64,000 bases of DNA from EB88 sp965199135 (GCA_965199135.1 OZ240685.1:1736001-1800000); one strand, 5' to 3'. Shown: positions 1 to 8,906, counted from the first letter of the stretch. Made by a program: numbers and translations. The notes: a model not told the origin generated them from the letters alone.

Positions 1-112
1 TACAGGAGCCACCAGCGCGAGGCCCTGTCGGCTGTCCAGGCTGCATGGCAAGTGCAACGTGCAGGATTTCCAGCAGGGTGAGTCCCAGAACGAGAAGTCG
101 AGCAATGCGCAT
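1..112 (-). CDS. N-terminus of an exported protein, cut by the window edge
   Basis: Reading leftwards from an ATG at 112, 37 codons stay open to the window edge. The product begins with MRIARLLVLGLTLLEI and then a small-residue stretch ending near AMQP. This is a short basic start, a hydrophobic core and a plausible signal peptidase site, so the protein is probably exported. A purine-rich GGAG lies about 12 bases upstream of the ATG. The next gene on the same strand ends about 120 bases upstream. Nothing of the mature domain is visible, so no function can be given. Confidence 0.4.
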   Translation of the reverse strand, partial: MRIARLLVLGLTLLEILHVALAMQPGQPTGPRAGGSC

Positions 113-232
113 GGTCGCTCTGCTCCGTGGCGAGCGTGTTGGCCCGATAGCGGGTTTCCCCGGAACTGCCGTGAGCACGCTATCAGCGCGCAGGGACGAA
201 GAGCAACGTCAGCGGTATCGCGCCGGTGCGGG

Positions 233-424
233 CTAGATCGCCCGCAATATCCGGACCGGCAGGTAGAACAATGCACCGACGAGATGCAGCACTCCACCGA
301 CGGCAAAGCCAAGGATGCGGAAGGGTAGCAGAATCAGCCAGACGATCGGGTACAGCACCAGCGCGAGCAGGGCGAGCGGCCAGCAGAGCAGGAGCAGCAA
401 GATCCAGAGCAGGAATGGGAGCAT
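233..424 (-). CDS. Small two-helix membrane protein, unknown function
   Basis: A 63-residue, almost entirely hydrophobic protein. Leucine-rich segments cover roughly residues 1-30 and 35-58, separated by a short PFRILG turn, so it is probably a two-helix inner-membrane hairpin. No charged catalytic residues or known motif are visible. The ATG at 424 lacks a good Shine-Dalgarno; an AGGAGG lies about 20 bases upstream, beyond the usual spacing, which lowers confidence in the start. It is followed on the same strand by the truncated exported gene at the left edge. The strongly membrane-like composition makes a chance reading frame unlikely. Confidence 0.5.
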   Translation of the reverse strand: MLPFLLWILLLLLCWPLALLALVLYPIVWLILLPFRILGFAVGGVLHLVGALFYLPVRILRAI

Positions 425-596
425 GGTTTCGTGAGCGCGAGTACGCGCCTCCTGTTGAAGATACGCAGCGAGCAGGCGCCAGGTTCCCGCGTGAAAGTAG
501 GCGGTGATCGCCTCGCCCAGGGCGTGATTCTGCGCGGGAGGTGTCGCCCCTGAACGGGAAGTGTCAGGACGACACTATCCACTCGGGCATGGCGGC

Positions 597-1340
597 TCAG
601 GAGTGCGTTTTCGGCCGGGCTCCGAAGATTGCCGTGCCGATGCGCACGGTGGTCGAGCCCTCGGCGATTGCGGCCTCGAAGTCGCCGGACATCCCCATCG
701 AAAGCTCCTCAAAGGAAAGCTTCGGGTGTTCCCGGGCGAGCGTCTCGCGCAGCTCTCGCAACTTGCCAAAACAGAGCTGGGCGACCGCCGGGTCATCCGA
801 GATCGGCGCCACGGTCATGAGGCCGCGAAAGGGCAGGTGATCGCGGAGGTCGGGCAGGCGCTCGAGCAACTGCGACAGCTCCGGTGAGCGAGGCAGCAGG
901 CCTTCTTTCGCGGCTTCATCGCTCAGCTTGATCTCGAGCAAGACTCCCAGGGTGCGTCCACGCTCGCGAGCCGCCGTGTGGAGACGCTCAGCAAGTTTGA
1001 GCGAGTCCACGGTGTCGATCGCCGAGAAGACCTCGGCGGCGCGGGTGGACTTGTTCGACTGGAGATGGCCAATCAGGTGAACGGCAAGCACCCCATCTGG
1101 GTCAACACCTCCAACAGAACTGTCGGCCTGATGAAGCGCTTCGAGTTTGTCGCCGAACTCCTGCACCCGGTTCTCGCCAAAAAGCCGGTGCCCGGCCGCT
1201 GCCGCTTCAAGCAGAAGCTCCACCGGGTGCGTCTTTGAAACAGCCATGAGCTGTACGTCTTCGGGGGCACGGCCTGCCTTGCGGCAGGCCGTGGCAATCG
1301 CATCACGAACGCGTTCGAGGTTTTGCTGGACGCCCGGCAC
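597..1340 (-). CDS. yggS: YggS/PROSC-family PLP homeostasis protein
   Basis: A 247-residue protein of the YggS (PLPBP/PROSC) family: single-domain TIM-barrel proteins that bind pyridoxal 5'-phosphate and buffer the free cofactor pool without a known catalytic reaction. The PLP-binding lysine is K36 in AVSKTHP, followed by the typical FGENRVQEF (about 54-62), HLIGHLQSNK, and near the C-terminus a SMGMSGDFEAAI motif. The chosen start is the GTG at 1340, only 4 bases beyond the trxB stop. Reading further upstream in this frame would only overlap trxB, and the protein length then matches the family (about 230-250). The two genes are therefore very likely co-transcribed and translationally coupled. 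Confidence 0.9.
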   Translation of the reverse strand: MPGVQQNLERVRDAIATACRKAGRAPEDVQLMAVSKTHPVELLLEAAAAGHRLFGENRVQEFGDKLEALHQADSSVGGVDPDGVLAVHLIGHLQSNKSTRAAEVFSAIDTVDSLKLAERLHTAARERGRTLGVLLEIKLSDEAAKEGLLPRSPELSQLLERLPDLRDHLPFRGLMTVAPISDDPAVAQLCFGKLRELRETLAREHPKLSFEELSMGMSGDFEAAIAEGSTTVRIGTAIFGARPKTHS

Positions 1341-1344
1341 GGAA

Positions 1345-2283
1345 TTACTTGCCGTGCTCTTCGAGGTACTTTTCAACCTCAAGCGCGGCCATGCATCCCG
1401 AACCAGCGGCCGTGATGGCCTGGCGATAGCGACGGTCCTGCACATCACCGCAGGCAAACACGCCCGCGACCCTGGTGAAGACATTTTCATGCGTCTTGAT
1501 GTAGCCGTCCTCGTCCAGCTCGATCTGTCCCGCAAAGGCTTTGGCGTTTGGCTCATGGCCGATGCCGAGAAAGAGGCCGGAGATGGGGAGGTCGGTCAGC
1601 TCGTCGGTGCGCCGGTCGCGCAGGCGAACGCCCCGGACCTCACGCTCCTCAACGCCCAACACTTCCTCGACCGCAACATTGGTGCGGAACTCGATCTTTT
1701 CGTGGGCACGGGCGCGTTCGAGCATGATCGCCGAGGCGCGGAAGGTATCGGAGCGGTGCAAGAGCGTGACCTTGGACGCGAAGCGGGTCAGGAACAAGGC
1801 TTCTTCCATAGCGGAATCGCCGCCGCCGACGACCGCAATCTCCTTGCCGCCGAAGAAGAAGCCGTCGCAGGTGGCGCAGGAGGAAACGCCATGGCCGATC
1901 AGCTCCTGCTCGGAAGGCAGGTTGAGCCAGCGCGCGGACGCGCCGCTCGCGATCACAAGCGTATGGGTCAGCACCTGGTCCTTGCCGAAGTTCAGCACAA
2001 ACGGACGCGCCGACAGGTCAGCAGAGACCAGGTGGCCAGTGCGGTACTCAGCGCCGAAGCGCGCGGCCTGGATCTTCATGTTCTCGACCAGTTCGGGGCC
2101 CTGGATACCTTCCGGCCAGCCGGGGAAGTTCTCGACCAGGGTGGTGATGGACAGCTGGCCGCCCGGCTCGTGGCCTTCCACGACCAGGGGCTTCAGGTTG
2201 CTGCGCCCGGTGTAAATGGCGGCGGTGAGGCCAGCGCAGCCCGAGCCCAGGATCACTACATTGCGTACATCATTCTCTGCCAT
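1345..2283 (-). CDS. trxB: Thioredoxin reductase
   Basis: A 312-residue NADPH-dependent flavoprotein that reduces thioredoxin in the cytoplasm. Visible motifs in order: the FAD-binding GSGCAG (13-18), the redox-active CATC (C136 and C139), the NADPH-binding GGGDS (153-157), and the C-terminal FAD segment CGDVQDRRYRQ with AAGSGC. Length is standard for low-molecular-weight bacterial TrxB. The ATG at 2283 gives an N-terminus MAENDVRNVVILG that fits the family; the frame stays open upstream, but those residues have no family resemblance. yggS follows after 4 bases in the same operon. A small divergent gene begins 108 bases away at 2392. Confidence 0.95.
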   Translation of the reverse strand: MAENDVRNVVILGSGCAGLTAAIYTGRSNLKPLVVEGHEPGGQLSITTLVENFPGWPEGIQGPELVENMKIQAARFGAEYRTGHLVSADLSARPFVLNFGKDQVLTHTLVIASGASARWLNLPSEQELIGHGVSSCATCDGFFFGGKEIAVVGGGDSAMEEALFLTRFASKVTLLHRSDTFRASAIMLERARAHEKIEFRTNVAVEEVLGVEEREVRGVRLRDRRTDELTDLPISGLFLGIGHEPNAKAFAGQIELDEDGYIKTHENVFTRVAGVFACGDVQDRRYRQAITAAGSGCMAALEVEKYLEEHGK

Positions 2284-2391
2284 AGGGTAGGTCCATCTTA
2301 CCTTTGCCTCGCCCGCGGTTTTGTGCGGGAAGGGCATACAAGGGATGCGGAGACCGGAAGGTGGATGCAAACGGGGCTTTACCATGACGGT

Positions 2392-2592
2392 ATGGCAAAC
2401 CTGACCCTGGTGTATGGCATGCGGTTGTTGCCGGCAGACGAGATCTCCGGCGTAAGTGACGCCCCTGTGGCGCTGAAGAATGGCAACGAGGCACGCGTGA
2501 CGATGCACATCCTGGAGGGTTCGCGGGAGCAGATCGAGGCGCAGCTGCGGCAGAGTATCGATGCGTTTTTCGACTTTTTCCCCGAGATCTGA
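2392..2592 (+). CDS. Small conserved-looking protein, unknown function
   Basis: A 66-residue protein starting MANLTLVYGMRLL and ending FFDFFPEI. It has no signal peptide or membrane segment. The second half (about 38-64) reads as an amphipathic acidic helix, EGSREQIEAQL followed by a phenylalanine-rich end. Composition and codon use look like real coding sequence, and it lies alone between divergent trxB and the downstream hairpin at 2712-2742, which could end its transcript. The Shine-Dalgarno is weak (ACGG just before the ATG). I do not recognise the family. Confidence 0.55.
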   Translation: MANLTLVYGMRLLPADEISGVSDAPVALKNGNEARVTMHILEGSREQIEAQLRQSIDAFFDFFPEI

Positions 2593-2711
2593 GCTGTTGC
2601 GCGAACTCCGGAATGCGAGTGGCATCGTGCGTGCCCTGTGCTAAATCGAGGCAAAGCGAGGTAAATCGCCGCTTGTAGCGAGGGTGAATACGCTGCCAGC
2701 GCGGGAAAACC

Positions 2712-2742
2712 ACAGGGCTGTGCCGATCTGGCACAGCCCTGT
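2712..2742 (+). terminator. Perfect 13-bp hairpin, probable terminator
   Basis: ACAGGGCTGTGCC (2712-2724) and its exact complement (2730-2742) flank a 5-base loop GATCT. It lies 120 bases after the 66-aa gene and 110 before the next plus-strand gene. There is no T-tract on the plus side, so termination strength is uncertain; a short run of four Ts would follow it on the minus strand. Confidence 0.55.
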
Positions 2743-2853
2743 CGTGTTGCTCCCAGGCTGGTGCGGGGTGTGGAAAGAGCAGGCGGAATGCGGGGGCGAA
2801 GCGGCCGGGCCGTGGCGAAATAGGGATGCGCTCGCGAAAGTTCGGGAGCCGAG

Positions 2854-5772
2854 GTGCCGAACATGCCTATCTCAGGGATTCCAGCCCGCAGTCTGTTCTT
2901 GCTTCTGCTCATTCTCGCCTTGCTGCTCCATCCGGGTACCGGCGCCGCGAGCGGACCGAAGTGGGTGGCAGGTGGGAGCTACTTCAGTCCTGGGGCGAAG
3001 GGAACGCCCGTGGTCTGGGCGAACGGCGTGGTCTCGTACTACCTCGACCAGGGGGCGCTGTCCACGTCTGTTTCGAACAGCCAGGCTGCCATGCTGGTGG
3101 CCGGGGCAGCGGCCGTCTGGTCGTCGGTGCCGACAGCGGCCGTGAGGATTCAGCAGGGAGGGTCGCTCGCCGAGGATGTGAACGGGAGCAATGTCACGGC
3201 GAACACCCCTGGGGGCACCGGTGCGACGCTGCCGGCGGATGTGCAGCCGGCGGCGATCACCAAGCCGGTCGCGGTGGTGTTTGACGCTGATGGGAGCGTC
3301 ATCAACGCGATCTACGGTCCAGGGTCGAGCGACCCTACGGCATGCACCCAAGACGGGGTCTATACCTCGGTCGACAATCTGTCGGCCGCGGGCACGATCG
3401 CGCACGCGCTGATCGTGGTGAATGGGCTTTGCGCCAGCAGCCCTGCGCTCGAGGGGCTCTTGCAGTACAAGTTGGTGCGGGCGTTCGGGCAGGCACTGGG
3501 GCTGGACTGGTCGCAGGTGAATGAGTCGATGTGGCCAAGCGATCCAACCACGGAGGGACTTGCAGGCTGGCCCGTGATGCATCCGCTGGAGCGCCTCTGC
3601 ACCGGCTCGATGACCAGCTGCATGCCCAACCCGACGACTTTGCGCCCCGATGACATCGCGGGGCTGAACCAGCTCTACCCGGTGACCACGGGAAACATCG
3701 CTCAGTGGCCCGGCAAGACGCTGACAGCCTCGTCGACTCTGACCGTCCAGGGCACGGTGAGCTTTCGCGGCGGCCAGGGCATGCAGGGGGTCAACGTGGT
3801 GCTGACGCCGGTGACCGGGGGTAGCCCGGAGCTGCAGTACACGGTCGCGGCGGTGAGTGGTGCCTACTTTCGCCGGGACAGCGGCAACGTGATTACCGGC
3901 TCGTCCGATGTCTACGGCAACCCGCTGGGCCGCTTCGGCACGGATGCTTCTGCGATGGAGGGCGCCTTCGTTCTCGCAGGTGTGCCGCTGCCGCCGGGCG
4001 CGACGGCAGCCCAGTACCAGCTTTCGATCGAGCCAGTCGATCCGCTGTATACCGGCGCAAACGCAGTCGGCCCGTATGACGTGAGCCAGGTCAGCCCCTC
4101 CGGCGCGGTGCAGGTGGTCTCGCTCGGCACCCTGTCGGCTGGCTCGGTCACAACGCAGAACTTTACCCTCACGGATTCGGCCGATGGCTCGGCAACGGAT
4201 GATGGCGTCGAACCCGAGCCCAACGCAGTTGCCGTGAACGGAGAATGGATCAGCAAGCTGGTGGGTTTCGGGCACGTTGGGTGGTTCGCATTCCACGCCC
4301 GCGCGAACCGGGTGTTCACTGTCGAGGCCGCGGCTCTCGACAGCAGCGGGCTTGGGACCGAAAGCAAGGCCGCGATGGTGATCGGGCTTTGGAATGGTGC
4401 AGACGCTTTCGGAGCGAGCCCGGACCTGGCCTCCGTGACGCCCTTCAATGGGGCAGAGGTGGGGTTGTCGAACCTGACGGCGCAGACCTCGGGGGATGGA
4501 GAGATCCGCATTGCTTTCGGGGACGAGCGGGGTGATGGGCGCCCTGACTTTCTGTACCGTGCGCGCGTGCTGTACGCAGACCGGGTGACCCCACCGCGTA
4601 TGCCGCTGGCAGGCGGCACACTCTCGATCGAGGGCCAGGGCTTTCATGTAGGCACGGTGGTTCTCGTCAATGGGCAGCCGGCGGCGGTGACGAGTGTCAC
4701 GCCGACGGAGATCACGGCGATCGCGCCCGCGGTTTCGGCAGCTACCGGGACGGTTCCGGTCGAGGTAGAGGATCCGCAAACGCTCGGAACGGCGCAGATC
4801 CTGGACGGGTTCAGCTACGACGCGCATGGAACTGATCATCTCCGCATCATCGCCGCGCCGAGTGGCACGGTCAGTATCGGTGTTCCGGTTCCCCTCGCGA
4901 TGCAGGTGCTTTCCGGGGACGAGGTGACGCCTGCTGCCGGGGTGACCGTCACCTTCGCGGTGACAGGTGGCGTGGCCACGCTCGGTTGTGGATCAAGCCC
5001 CTGCAGCGCTGTCTCCAACGGCCAAGGCATGGTGACGATCCTGGTCACTCCGATGACAGCGCAGGCGACCACCGTGAGTGCGTCGCTCAGCACCGGCGCC
5101 AGCCTTGTCGCCGAGTTTGATGGGGGAACTCCGCCGCAGATCGCAGCGACCAACACCCTCTATATCGCAGGCGGGGTGATGGTGAACTGGCAGCCGGTCG
5201 CGCTGGTGTTGAGCGGCGGGAGTCCGGTTGGGGGTGCCACGGTCTCCTGGAGCGCCGGGGCGAATGTCACCCTTGGTGGCGCGACTTCACTGACCAACGC
5301 GGCCGGGGACGCCCTTGCCAACGCGGTGGTTGGTCCTCTCGCCGAGGGCAGCGCCACCACGGTGACGGCATGCGAGGGGGTACCGAGCGCCTGTGCCACC
5401 TTCGCGATTAACGCTGTGCAAGCGGAGCAGGCGTCGCTAGTACCCGTGAGCGGGATAGGGCAGGTCATCAGTATGTCCGGTACGCTGCTTCCCGTTACGC
5501 TCGAGGTGGTAGACGCCGCCGGGCACCCGCTCGCAGGGGCCACCGTGAACGTCTACCAGCAGATGACAGCCTGGGAGCCTCCATGTCCCACAACCGGGCG
5601 ATGCCCCACTGCACCGCTGCTTGGCTCCTCGGCCGCCACGCTGGTATCCGGAAGCAATGGCCTGGTGACGTTCACGCCAATGTCGAGCAGTGGTCAGCCT
5701 GCTGTGATCGCCGTGGAGGCGGCCACGGGAAATCAGGGATCGTTCTCCTTCACCCTGACCGAGCATCCATGA
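2854..5772 (+). CDS. Large exported protein: inactive matrixin-like domain plus IPT/TIG and bacterial Ig-like domains
   Basis: A 972-residue secreted or surface protein. Residues 11-32 form a signal peptide (FLLLLILALLLHPGTGAASG). Residues about 35-275 follow the layout of a matrixin/M10-type metallopeptidase, ending in LRPDDIAGLNQLYP, which matches the helix that follows the zinc site in that fold. At the zinc-binding helix, however, the expected HExGHxxGxxH is replaced by RAFGQALGLDW (209-219): both first-helix histidines and the catalytic glutamate are gone. A carboxypeptidase-regulatory-like segment follows near 295-400, an IPT/TIG Ig-like domain at about 578-655, and two or three bacterial Ig-like (Big1/invasin-type) repeats from 665 to the end. 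GTG 2854 is preferred (GGGAG 5 bases upstream); ATG 2863 is possible. Likely adhesive rather than proteolytic. Confidence 0.75.
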   Translation: MPNMPISGIPARSLFLLLLILALLLHPGTGAASGPKWVAGGSYFSPGAKGTPVVWANGVVSYYLDQGALSTSVSNSQAAMLVAGAAAVWSSVPTAAVRIQQGGSLAEDVNGSNVTANTPGGTGATLPADVQPAAITKPVAVVFDADGSVINAIYGPGSSDPTACTQDGVYTSVDNLSAAGTIAHALIVVNGLCASSPALEGLLQYKLVRAFGQALGLDWSQVNESMWPSDPTTEGLAGWPVMHPLERLCTGSMTSCMPNPTTLRPDDIAGLNQLYPVTTGNIAQWPGKTLTASSTLTVQGTVSFRGGQGMQGVNVVLTPVTGGSPELQYTVAAVSGAYFRRDSGNVITGSSDVYGNPLGRFGTDASAMEGAFVLAGVPLPPGATAAQYQLSIEPVDPLYTGANAVGPYDVSQVSPSGAVQVVSLGTLSAGSVTTQNFTLTDSADGSATDDGVEPEPNAVAVNGEWISKLVGFGHVGWFAFHARANRVFTVEAAALDSSGLGTESKAAMVIGLWNGADAFGASPDLASVTPFNGAEVGLSNLTAQTSGDGEIRIAFGDERGDGRPDFLYRARVLYADRVTPPRMPLAGGTLSIEGQGFHVGTVVLVNGQPAAVTSVTPTEITAIAPAVSAATGTVPVEVEDPQTLGTAQILDGFSYDAHGTDHLRIIAAPSGTVSIGVPVPLAMQVLSGDEVTPAAGVTVTFAVTGGVATLGCGSSPCSAVSNGQGMVTILVTPMTAQATTVSASLSTGASLVAEFDGGTPPQIAATNTLYIAGGVMVNWQPVALVLSGGSPVGGATVSWSAGANVTLGGATSLTNAAGDALANAVVGPLAEGSATTVTACEGVPSACATFAINAVQAEQASLVPVSGIGQVISMSGTLLPVTLEVVDAAGHPLAGATVNVYQQMTAWEPPCPTTGRCPTAPLLGSSAATLVSGSNGLVTFTPMSSSGQPAVIAVEAATGNQGSFSFTLTEHP

Positions 5773-5821
5773 CTCCACGGGACCGGGGACGCCTGGGCCT
5801 GAAGCGGCATACTAGGTTTCT

Positions 5822-6388
5822 ATGCATACTGCTGAGCATGTCTCCGGCTCGTTGATCCTGCTGCTCTTTGCCGTGATCATGGTGGCTGCGATCCTCGTGC
5901 TGCTTCACCTGACCAGGCTCGGTCGGCTGGTGCACCAGGGCATTCCGGACCGGCCGCACCGCCGGCTGTTCCTGGCTTCCATTTCGTTCTTCATCACGTT
6001 CCTTGCCGTTCGGCTGCTGGTCGCCTCGATTACTCACCACGTTGGTCCGTTCAACTACGTGGAGATGGGCGGCCGGCACATCCACCACCTCGTGTGGGGC
6101 ATCCTGCTGCTGCTGATCACGGGCTATGCAGAGCTGGCCGAGGTAGGTACCGGTGCGTCTTCACTGTCGATCCTGCTCAGCCGGCTGATCGCGCTCAGCT
6201 ACGGAGTCGGAGCAGCGCTGACGCTCGATGAGTTTGCGCTCTGGCTGAATCTCGATGCAGCAGCGTACTGGTCGCGGCAAGGCCGGGAGAGTATCGACGC
6301 GGTGGTTCTTTTCGGGGCGTTGCTGGCGATTGGTGCGTGGGGATCGCCCGTTATCCGCCGTCTTGGGCGAAGGGGAACAGCCAACTAG
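5822..6388 (+). CDS. Histidine-containing integral membrane protein, unknown function
   Basis: A 188-residue protein with about five predicted membrane spans: near 9-31, 49-69, 86-104, 115-135 and 163-178. Notable are an ITHH pair around residue 72, GGRHIHHLVWGI at 83-94 at the entrance of the third helix, and LTLDEFALWL at about 139-148, which looks like the signature of a conserved but uncharacterised membrane family also seen in Actinobacteria (recalled, not searched). The clustered histidines could bind a metal, haem or quinone; that is inference. The type II NADH dehydrogenase begins 85 bases downstream on the same strand, so a shared transcript and a respiratory role are plausible. The start ATG has only a short AGG as Shine-Dalgarno. 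Confidence 0.75.
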   Translation: MHTAEHVSGSLILLLFAVIMVAAILVLLHLTRLGRLVHQGIPDRPHRRLFLASISFFITFLAVRLLVASITHHVGPFNYVEMGGRHIHHLVWGILLLLITGYAELAEVGTGASSLSILLSRLIALSYGVGAALTLDEFALWLNLDAAAYWSRQGRESIDAVVLFGALLAIGAWGSPVIRRLGRRGTAN

Positions 6389-6473
6389 CTGCCTCGCTTC
6401 AACGAAAAAGCCTCGCTTCCGCAGGGATGTGCATCTTCCCTGTAACGGCGCGATGCGTGCCCAGGAGGAAGCG

Positions 6474-7883
6474 ATGGCGGCAGGCAAATCAACCGGTAAG
6501 GTGTTTACCAACGCGGCAATCGAGGAAAAGCGGAAGCCTCGCGTTGTGATCCTCGGCGGCGGCTTTGCGGGGATGAACGCAGCTCAGAAGTTGCGCAAGA
6601 TGCCAGTGGATGTAACGCTGATCGATAAGAGCAACCACTACACCTTTCAGCCGCTGCTCTACCAGGTCGCGCTGGCGCTGCTGTCGCCCTCGGATATTGC
6701 GTCGCCGATCCGCTCGGTGCTGCGTGGGGCGCGCAATGTCGACGTGCTGATGGAAGAAGTGGAGTCGGTTGACGTCAGGCAGCGCAGGGTAGGGCTGAAG
6801 AACGGCCCCGAGATCCAGTACGACTACCTGATCGTGGCAACGGGATCGACGAAGTCGTACTTCGGGCATAACGAGTGGGAGCAGTTTGCTCCCGGACTCA
6901 AGAGTGTCGAGGATGCAGTCGAGATCCGGCGCCGGGTTCTCCTCGCATTTGAACTGGCAGAGCGGCAGGCGGTCGAGACAGGGTCACACCGGCCCTTGAA
7001 CTTCGTGGTAATTGGCGGCGGCCCGACCGGGGTGGAACTTGCCGGGGCCGTGGCCGAGATCGCGAAGTATTTCATGGAGCAGGATTTCCGCCACATCGAT
7101 CCGAAGAAGGCTCGCGTGATCCTGATCGAGGGTGGCCCGCGCATTTTGCCCAGCTATCCCGAAGATCTGACCGAGAAAGCTGTCAGGCAGCTGGAGCATC
7201 TTGGGGTCGAGGTGCACCCGAACATGATGGTCGAGTCCATCGGACCTGGCCACGTCAAGGTGAAGGGCGGTACGGAGCTCGACTCGGTGGTTACCCTTTG
7301 GGGTGCGGGCGTTGCGTCGTCGACCGTGGGCGCGATGCTGGGCGTGCCGCTGGACAAGCGGAAGCGCGTGATCGTCGACAAAACGCTCAACCCAGAGGGC
7401 ATCGCGGAAGTATTCGTATGCGGCGACCTGGCAGTCTTTGTGCAGGATGGTAAGGAACTACCCGGCGTGGCGCAGCCTGCCTTGCAGATGGGCGAACATG
7501 CTGCGCGCATGATCGGTCAGGACCTGAAGCGGCAGCCGCGGCAGGAGTTTCGCTACTTCGACAAGGGGGACATGGCGACGATCGGCCGCTACTCTGCGGT
7601 GGCCGACATCCAGTGGCCGTTCAAGGCGCACTGGGGTGGTTTTCCGGCCTGGGTCACGTGGCTGATGGTGCATCTTGTGTTCATCATCGGCTTTCGCAAC
7701 CGGATTTCGGTGCTGATGCAGTGGGGCTGGACGTACCTCTTCCTCTCGCGCGGCTCGCGCCTGATTACCGGAAGCCCGGTCCTCGAGGGCTGGCAGGAGA
7801 AGGAGGGGCTCCGTGATCCCTCGGTCAGCCGCCCCGCAGATACTGCGCCTCTCAAGACCGCGGGAGACCTGCAGGGGGTTTAG
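6474..7883 (+). CDS. ndh: Type II NADH dehydrogenase (NDH-2)
   Basis: A 469-residue FAD-dependent NADH:quinone oxidoreductase that feeds electrons from NADH to membrane quinone without pumping protons. The FAD dinucleotide fold shows as VVILGGGFAG (24-33) and the NAD-binding fold as VVIGGGPTGVELAG (178-191). VFVCGDLA and the quinone-site region GVAQPALQMGEHAA follow in the C-terminal half. After residue 390, LMVHLVFIIGF plus an aromatic-rich tail would anchor the protein to the membrane. ATG 6474 is chosen because AGGAGG lies five bases upstream; the ATG at 6453 lacks one. It follows the His-rich membrane protein and ends at the nested hairpins shared with ilvE. Confidence 0.93.
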   Translation: MAAGKSTGKVFTNAAIEEKRKPRVVILGGGFAGMNAAQKLRKMPVDVTLIDKSNHYTFQPLLYQVALALLSPSDIASPIRSVLRGARNVDVLMEEVESVDVRQRRVGLKNGPEIQYDYLIVATGSTKSYFGHNEWEQFAPGLKSVEDAVEIRRRVLLAFELAERQAVETGSHRPLNFVVIGGGPTGVELAGAVAEIAKYFMEQDFRHIDPKKARVILIEGGPRILPSYPEDLTEKAVRQLEHLGVEVHPNMMVESIGPGHVKVKGGTELDSVVTLWGAGVASSTVGAMLGVPLDKRKRVIVDKTLNPEGIAEVFVCGDLAVFVQDGKELPGVAQPALQMGEHAARMIGQDLKRQPRQEFRYFDKGDMATIGRYSAVADIQWPFKAHWGGFPAWVTWLMVHLVFIIGFRNRISVLMQWGWTYLFLSRGSRLITGSPVLEGWQEKEGLRDPSVSRPADTAPLKTAGDLQGV

Positions 7884-7889
7884 CAATCA

Positions 7890-7956
7890 GGCACGCAGGC
7901 AAAGAGGCGCAGCCATGGGCTGCGCCTCCTCGCCTGTGTCTCATCGCCTGCGTGCC
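7890..7956. terminator. Nested inverted repeats between convergent ndh and ilvE
   Basis: An inner perfect hairpin, GAGGCGCAGCC (7904-7914) with GGCTGCGCCTC (7918-7928) and an ATG loop, sits inside an outer pair GGCACGCAGGC (7890-7900) and GCCTGCGTGCC (7946-7956). It lies between the convergent stops of ndh and ilvE, as expected for a bidirectional terminator. There is no long T-tract on either side. Confidence 0.65.
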
Positions 7957-7961
7957 GTTGC

Positions 7962-8906
7962 CTAAACCGTCGCGGGTTGCGCTGCTGGAACGTTGACGCT
8001 GGTCAGCCAGTTGAAACGATCCGGAATCGTGCCGTTCACAATGCCGAAGTACTCCTGGGCAAGCTGCCTGGTGACCGGGCCGGGCTTGCCGTTGCCGACC
8101 AGAATCCGATCGACCGAGCGCAGCGGGGTGACTTCGGCTGCCGTACCGGTGAAGAAAGCCTCGTCGGCGACGTAGAGCAGTTCGCGTGGCAGCGGCTGTT
8201 CCACGATGGGAATGCCGAAGTGGCGTGCAAGCGTGATCACGGAATCGCGCGTGATGCCGTTGAGCACGGAGTTCGCGAGCGGTGAGGTGTAGAGCGTGCC
8301 ACCGCGAACGATGAAGAGATTCTCGCCCGAACCCTCGGAGAGGTAGCCGTTTACGTCAAGCGCGATGCCTTCCGCATAGCCGTTGATGTCAGCTTCCATG
8401 CGGATCAGCTGCGAGTTCATGTAGTTGGCACCGGCCTTTGCGAGCGACGGCATGGTGTTCGGCGCAAGACGATTCCAGGACGAGATACAGACATCAGCGC
8501 CCTCGTCCGGGTTGGCGAAATACTTGCCCCAGGGAAAATTCGCGATGTAAACGTCAACCGGCGCGCCCTTGGGGTTGACGCCGATCTCGCCGTAGCCGCG
8601 CAGCACCACTGGCCGGATGTAGCAGGGCGCGACCTTGTTTGCTTCGACCACGTCGACCACCGCAGAGCAGAGCTGGTCGAGTGTGTAGGGGATAGCCATG
8701 CGGTAGATCTTGGCCGAGTCAATCAGGCGCTGCATGTGTTCCACAAGCCGGAACACGCCTGCGCCTTCTGGCTGGGTGTAGCAGCGTATGCCCTCAAACA
8801 CCGAGGAGCCGTAGTGCACAACATGGCTCATGACATGGATCTGGGCACGGTCCCAGACGATGAGTTCGCCATTGCGCCAGATGTTGGCAGTGGGTTGGAT
8901 AGGCAT
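7962..8906 (-). CDS. ilvE: Branched-chain amino acid aminotransferase
   Basis: A 314-residue class IV (fold type IV) PLP-dependent aminotransferase. It interconverts leucine, isoleucine and valine with their 2-oxo acids using glutamate/2-oxoglutarate. The PLP lysine is K157 in SLAKAGANYMNS. The early SHVVHYGSSVFEGIRCY (27-43) and the later SEGSGENLF and GITRDSV motifs are those of branched-chain aminotransferases, not D-amino acid transaminase or aminodeoxychorismate lyase. An AAGGAG lies 8 bases before the ATG at 8906, and a TATAAT hexamer 50 bases upstream probably drives it. It stands alone, convergent with ndh. Confidence 0.94.
   Translation of the reverse strand: MPIQPTANIWRNGELIVWDRAQIHVMSHVVHYGSSVFEGIRCYTQPEGAGVFRLVEHMQRLIDSAKIYRMAIPYTLDQLCSAVVDVVEANKVAPCYIRPVVLRGYGEIGVNPKGAPVDVYIANFPWGKYFANPDEGADVCISSWNRLAPNTMPSLAKAGANYMNSQLIRMEADINGYAEGIALDVNGYLSEGSGENLFIVRGGTLYTSPLANSVLNGITRDSVITLARHFGIPIVEQPLPRELLYVADEAFFTGTAAEVTPLRSVDRILVGNGKPGPVTRQLAQEYFGIVNGTIPDRFNWLTSVNVPAAQPATV

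Noticed and set aside
560..576. Six-base-pair hairpin AGTGTC-GACACT after yggS
   Set aside because: Too short and without a T-tract to call a terminator.
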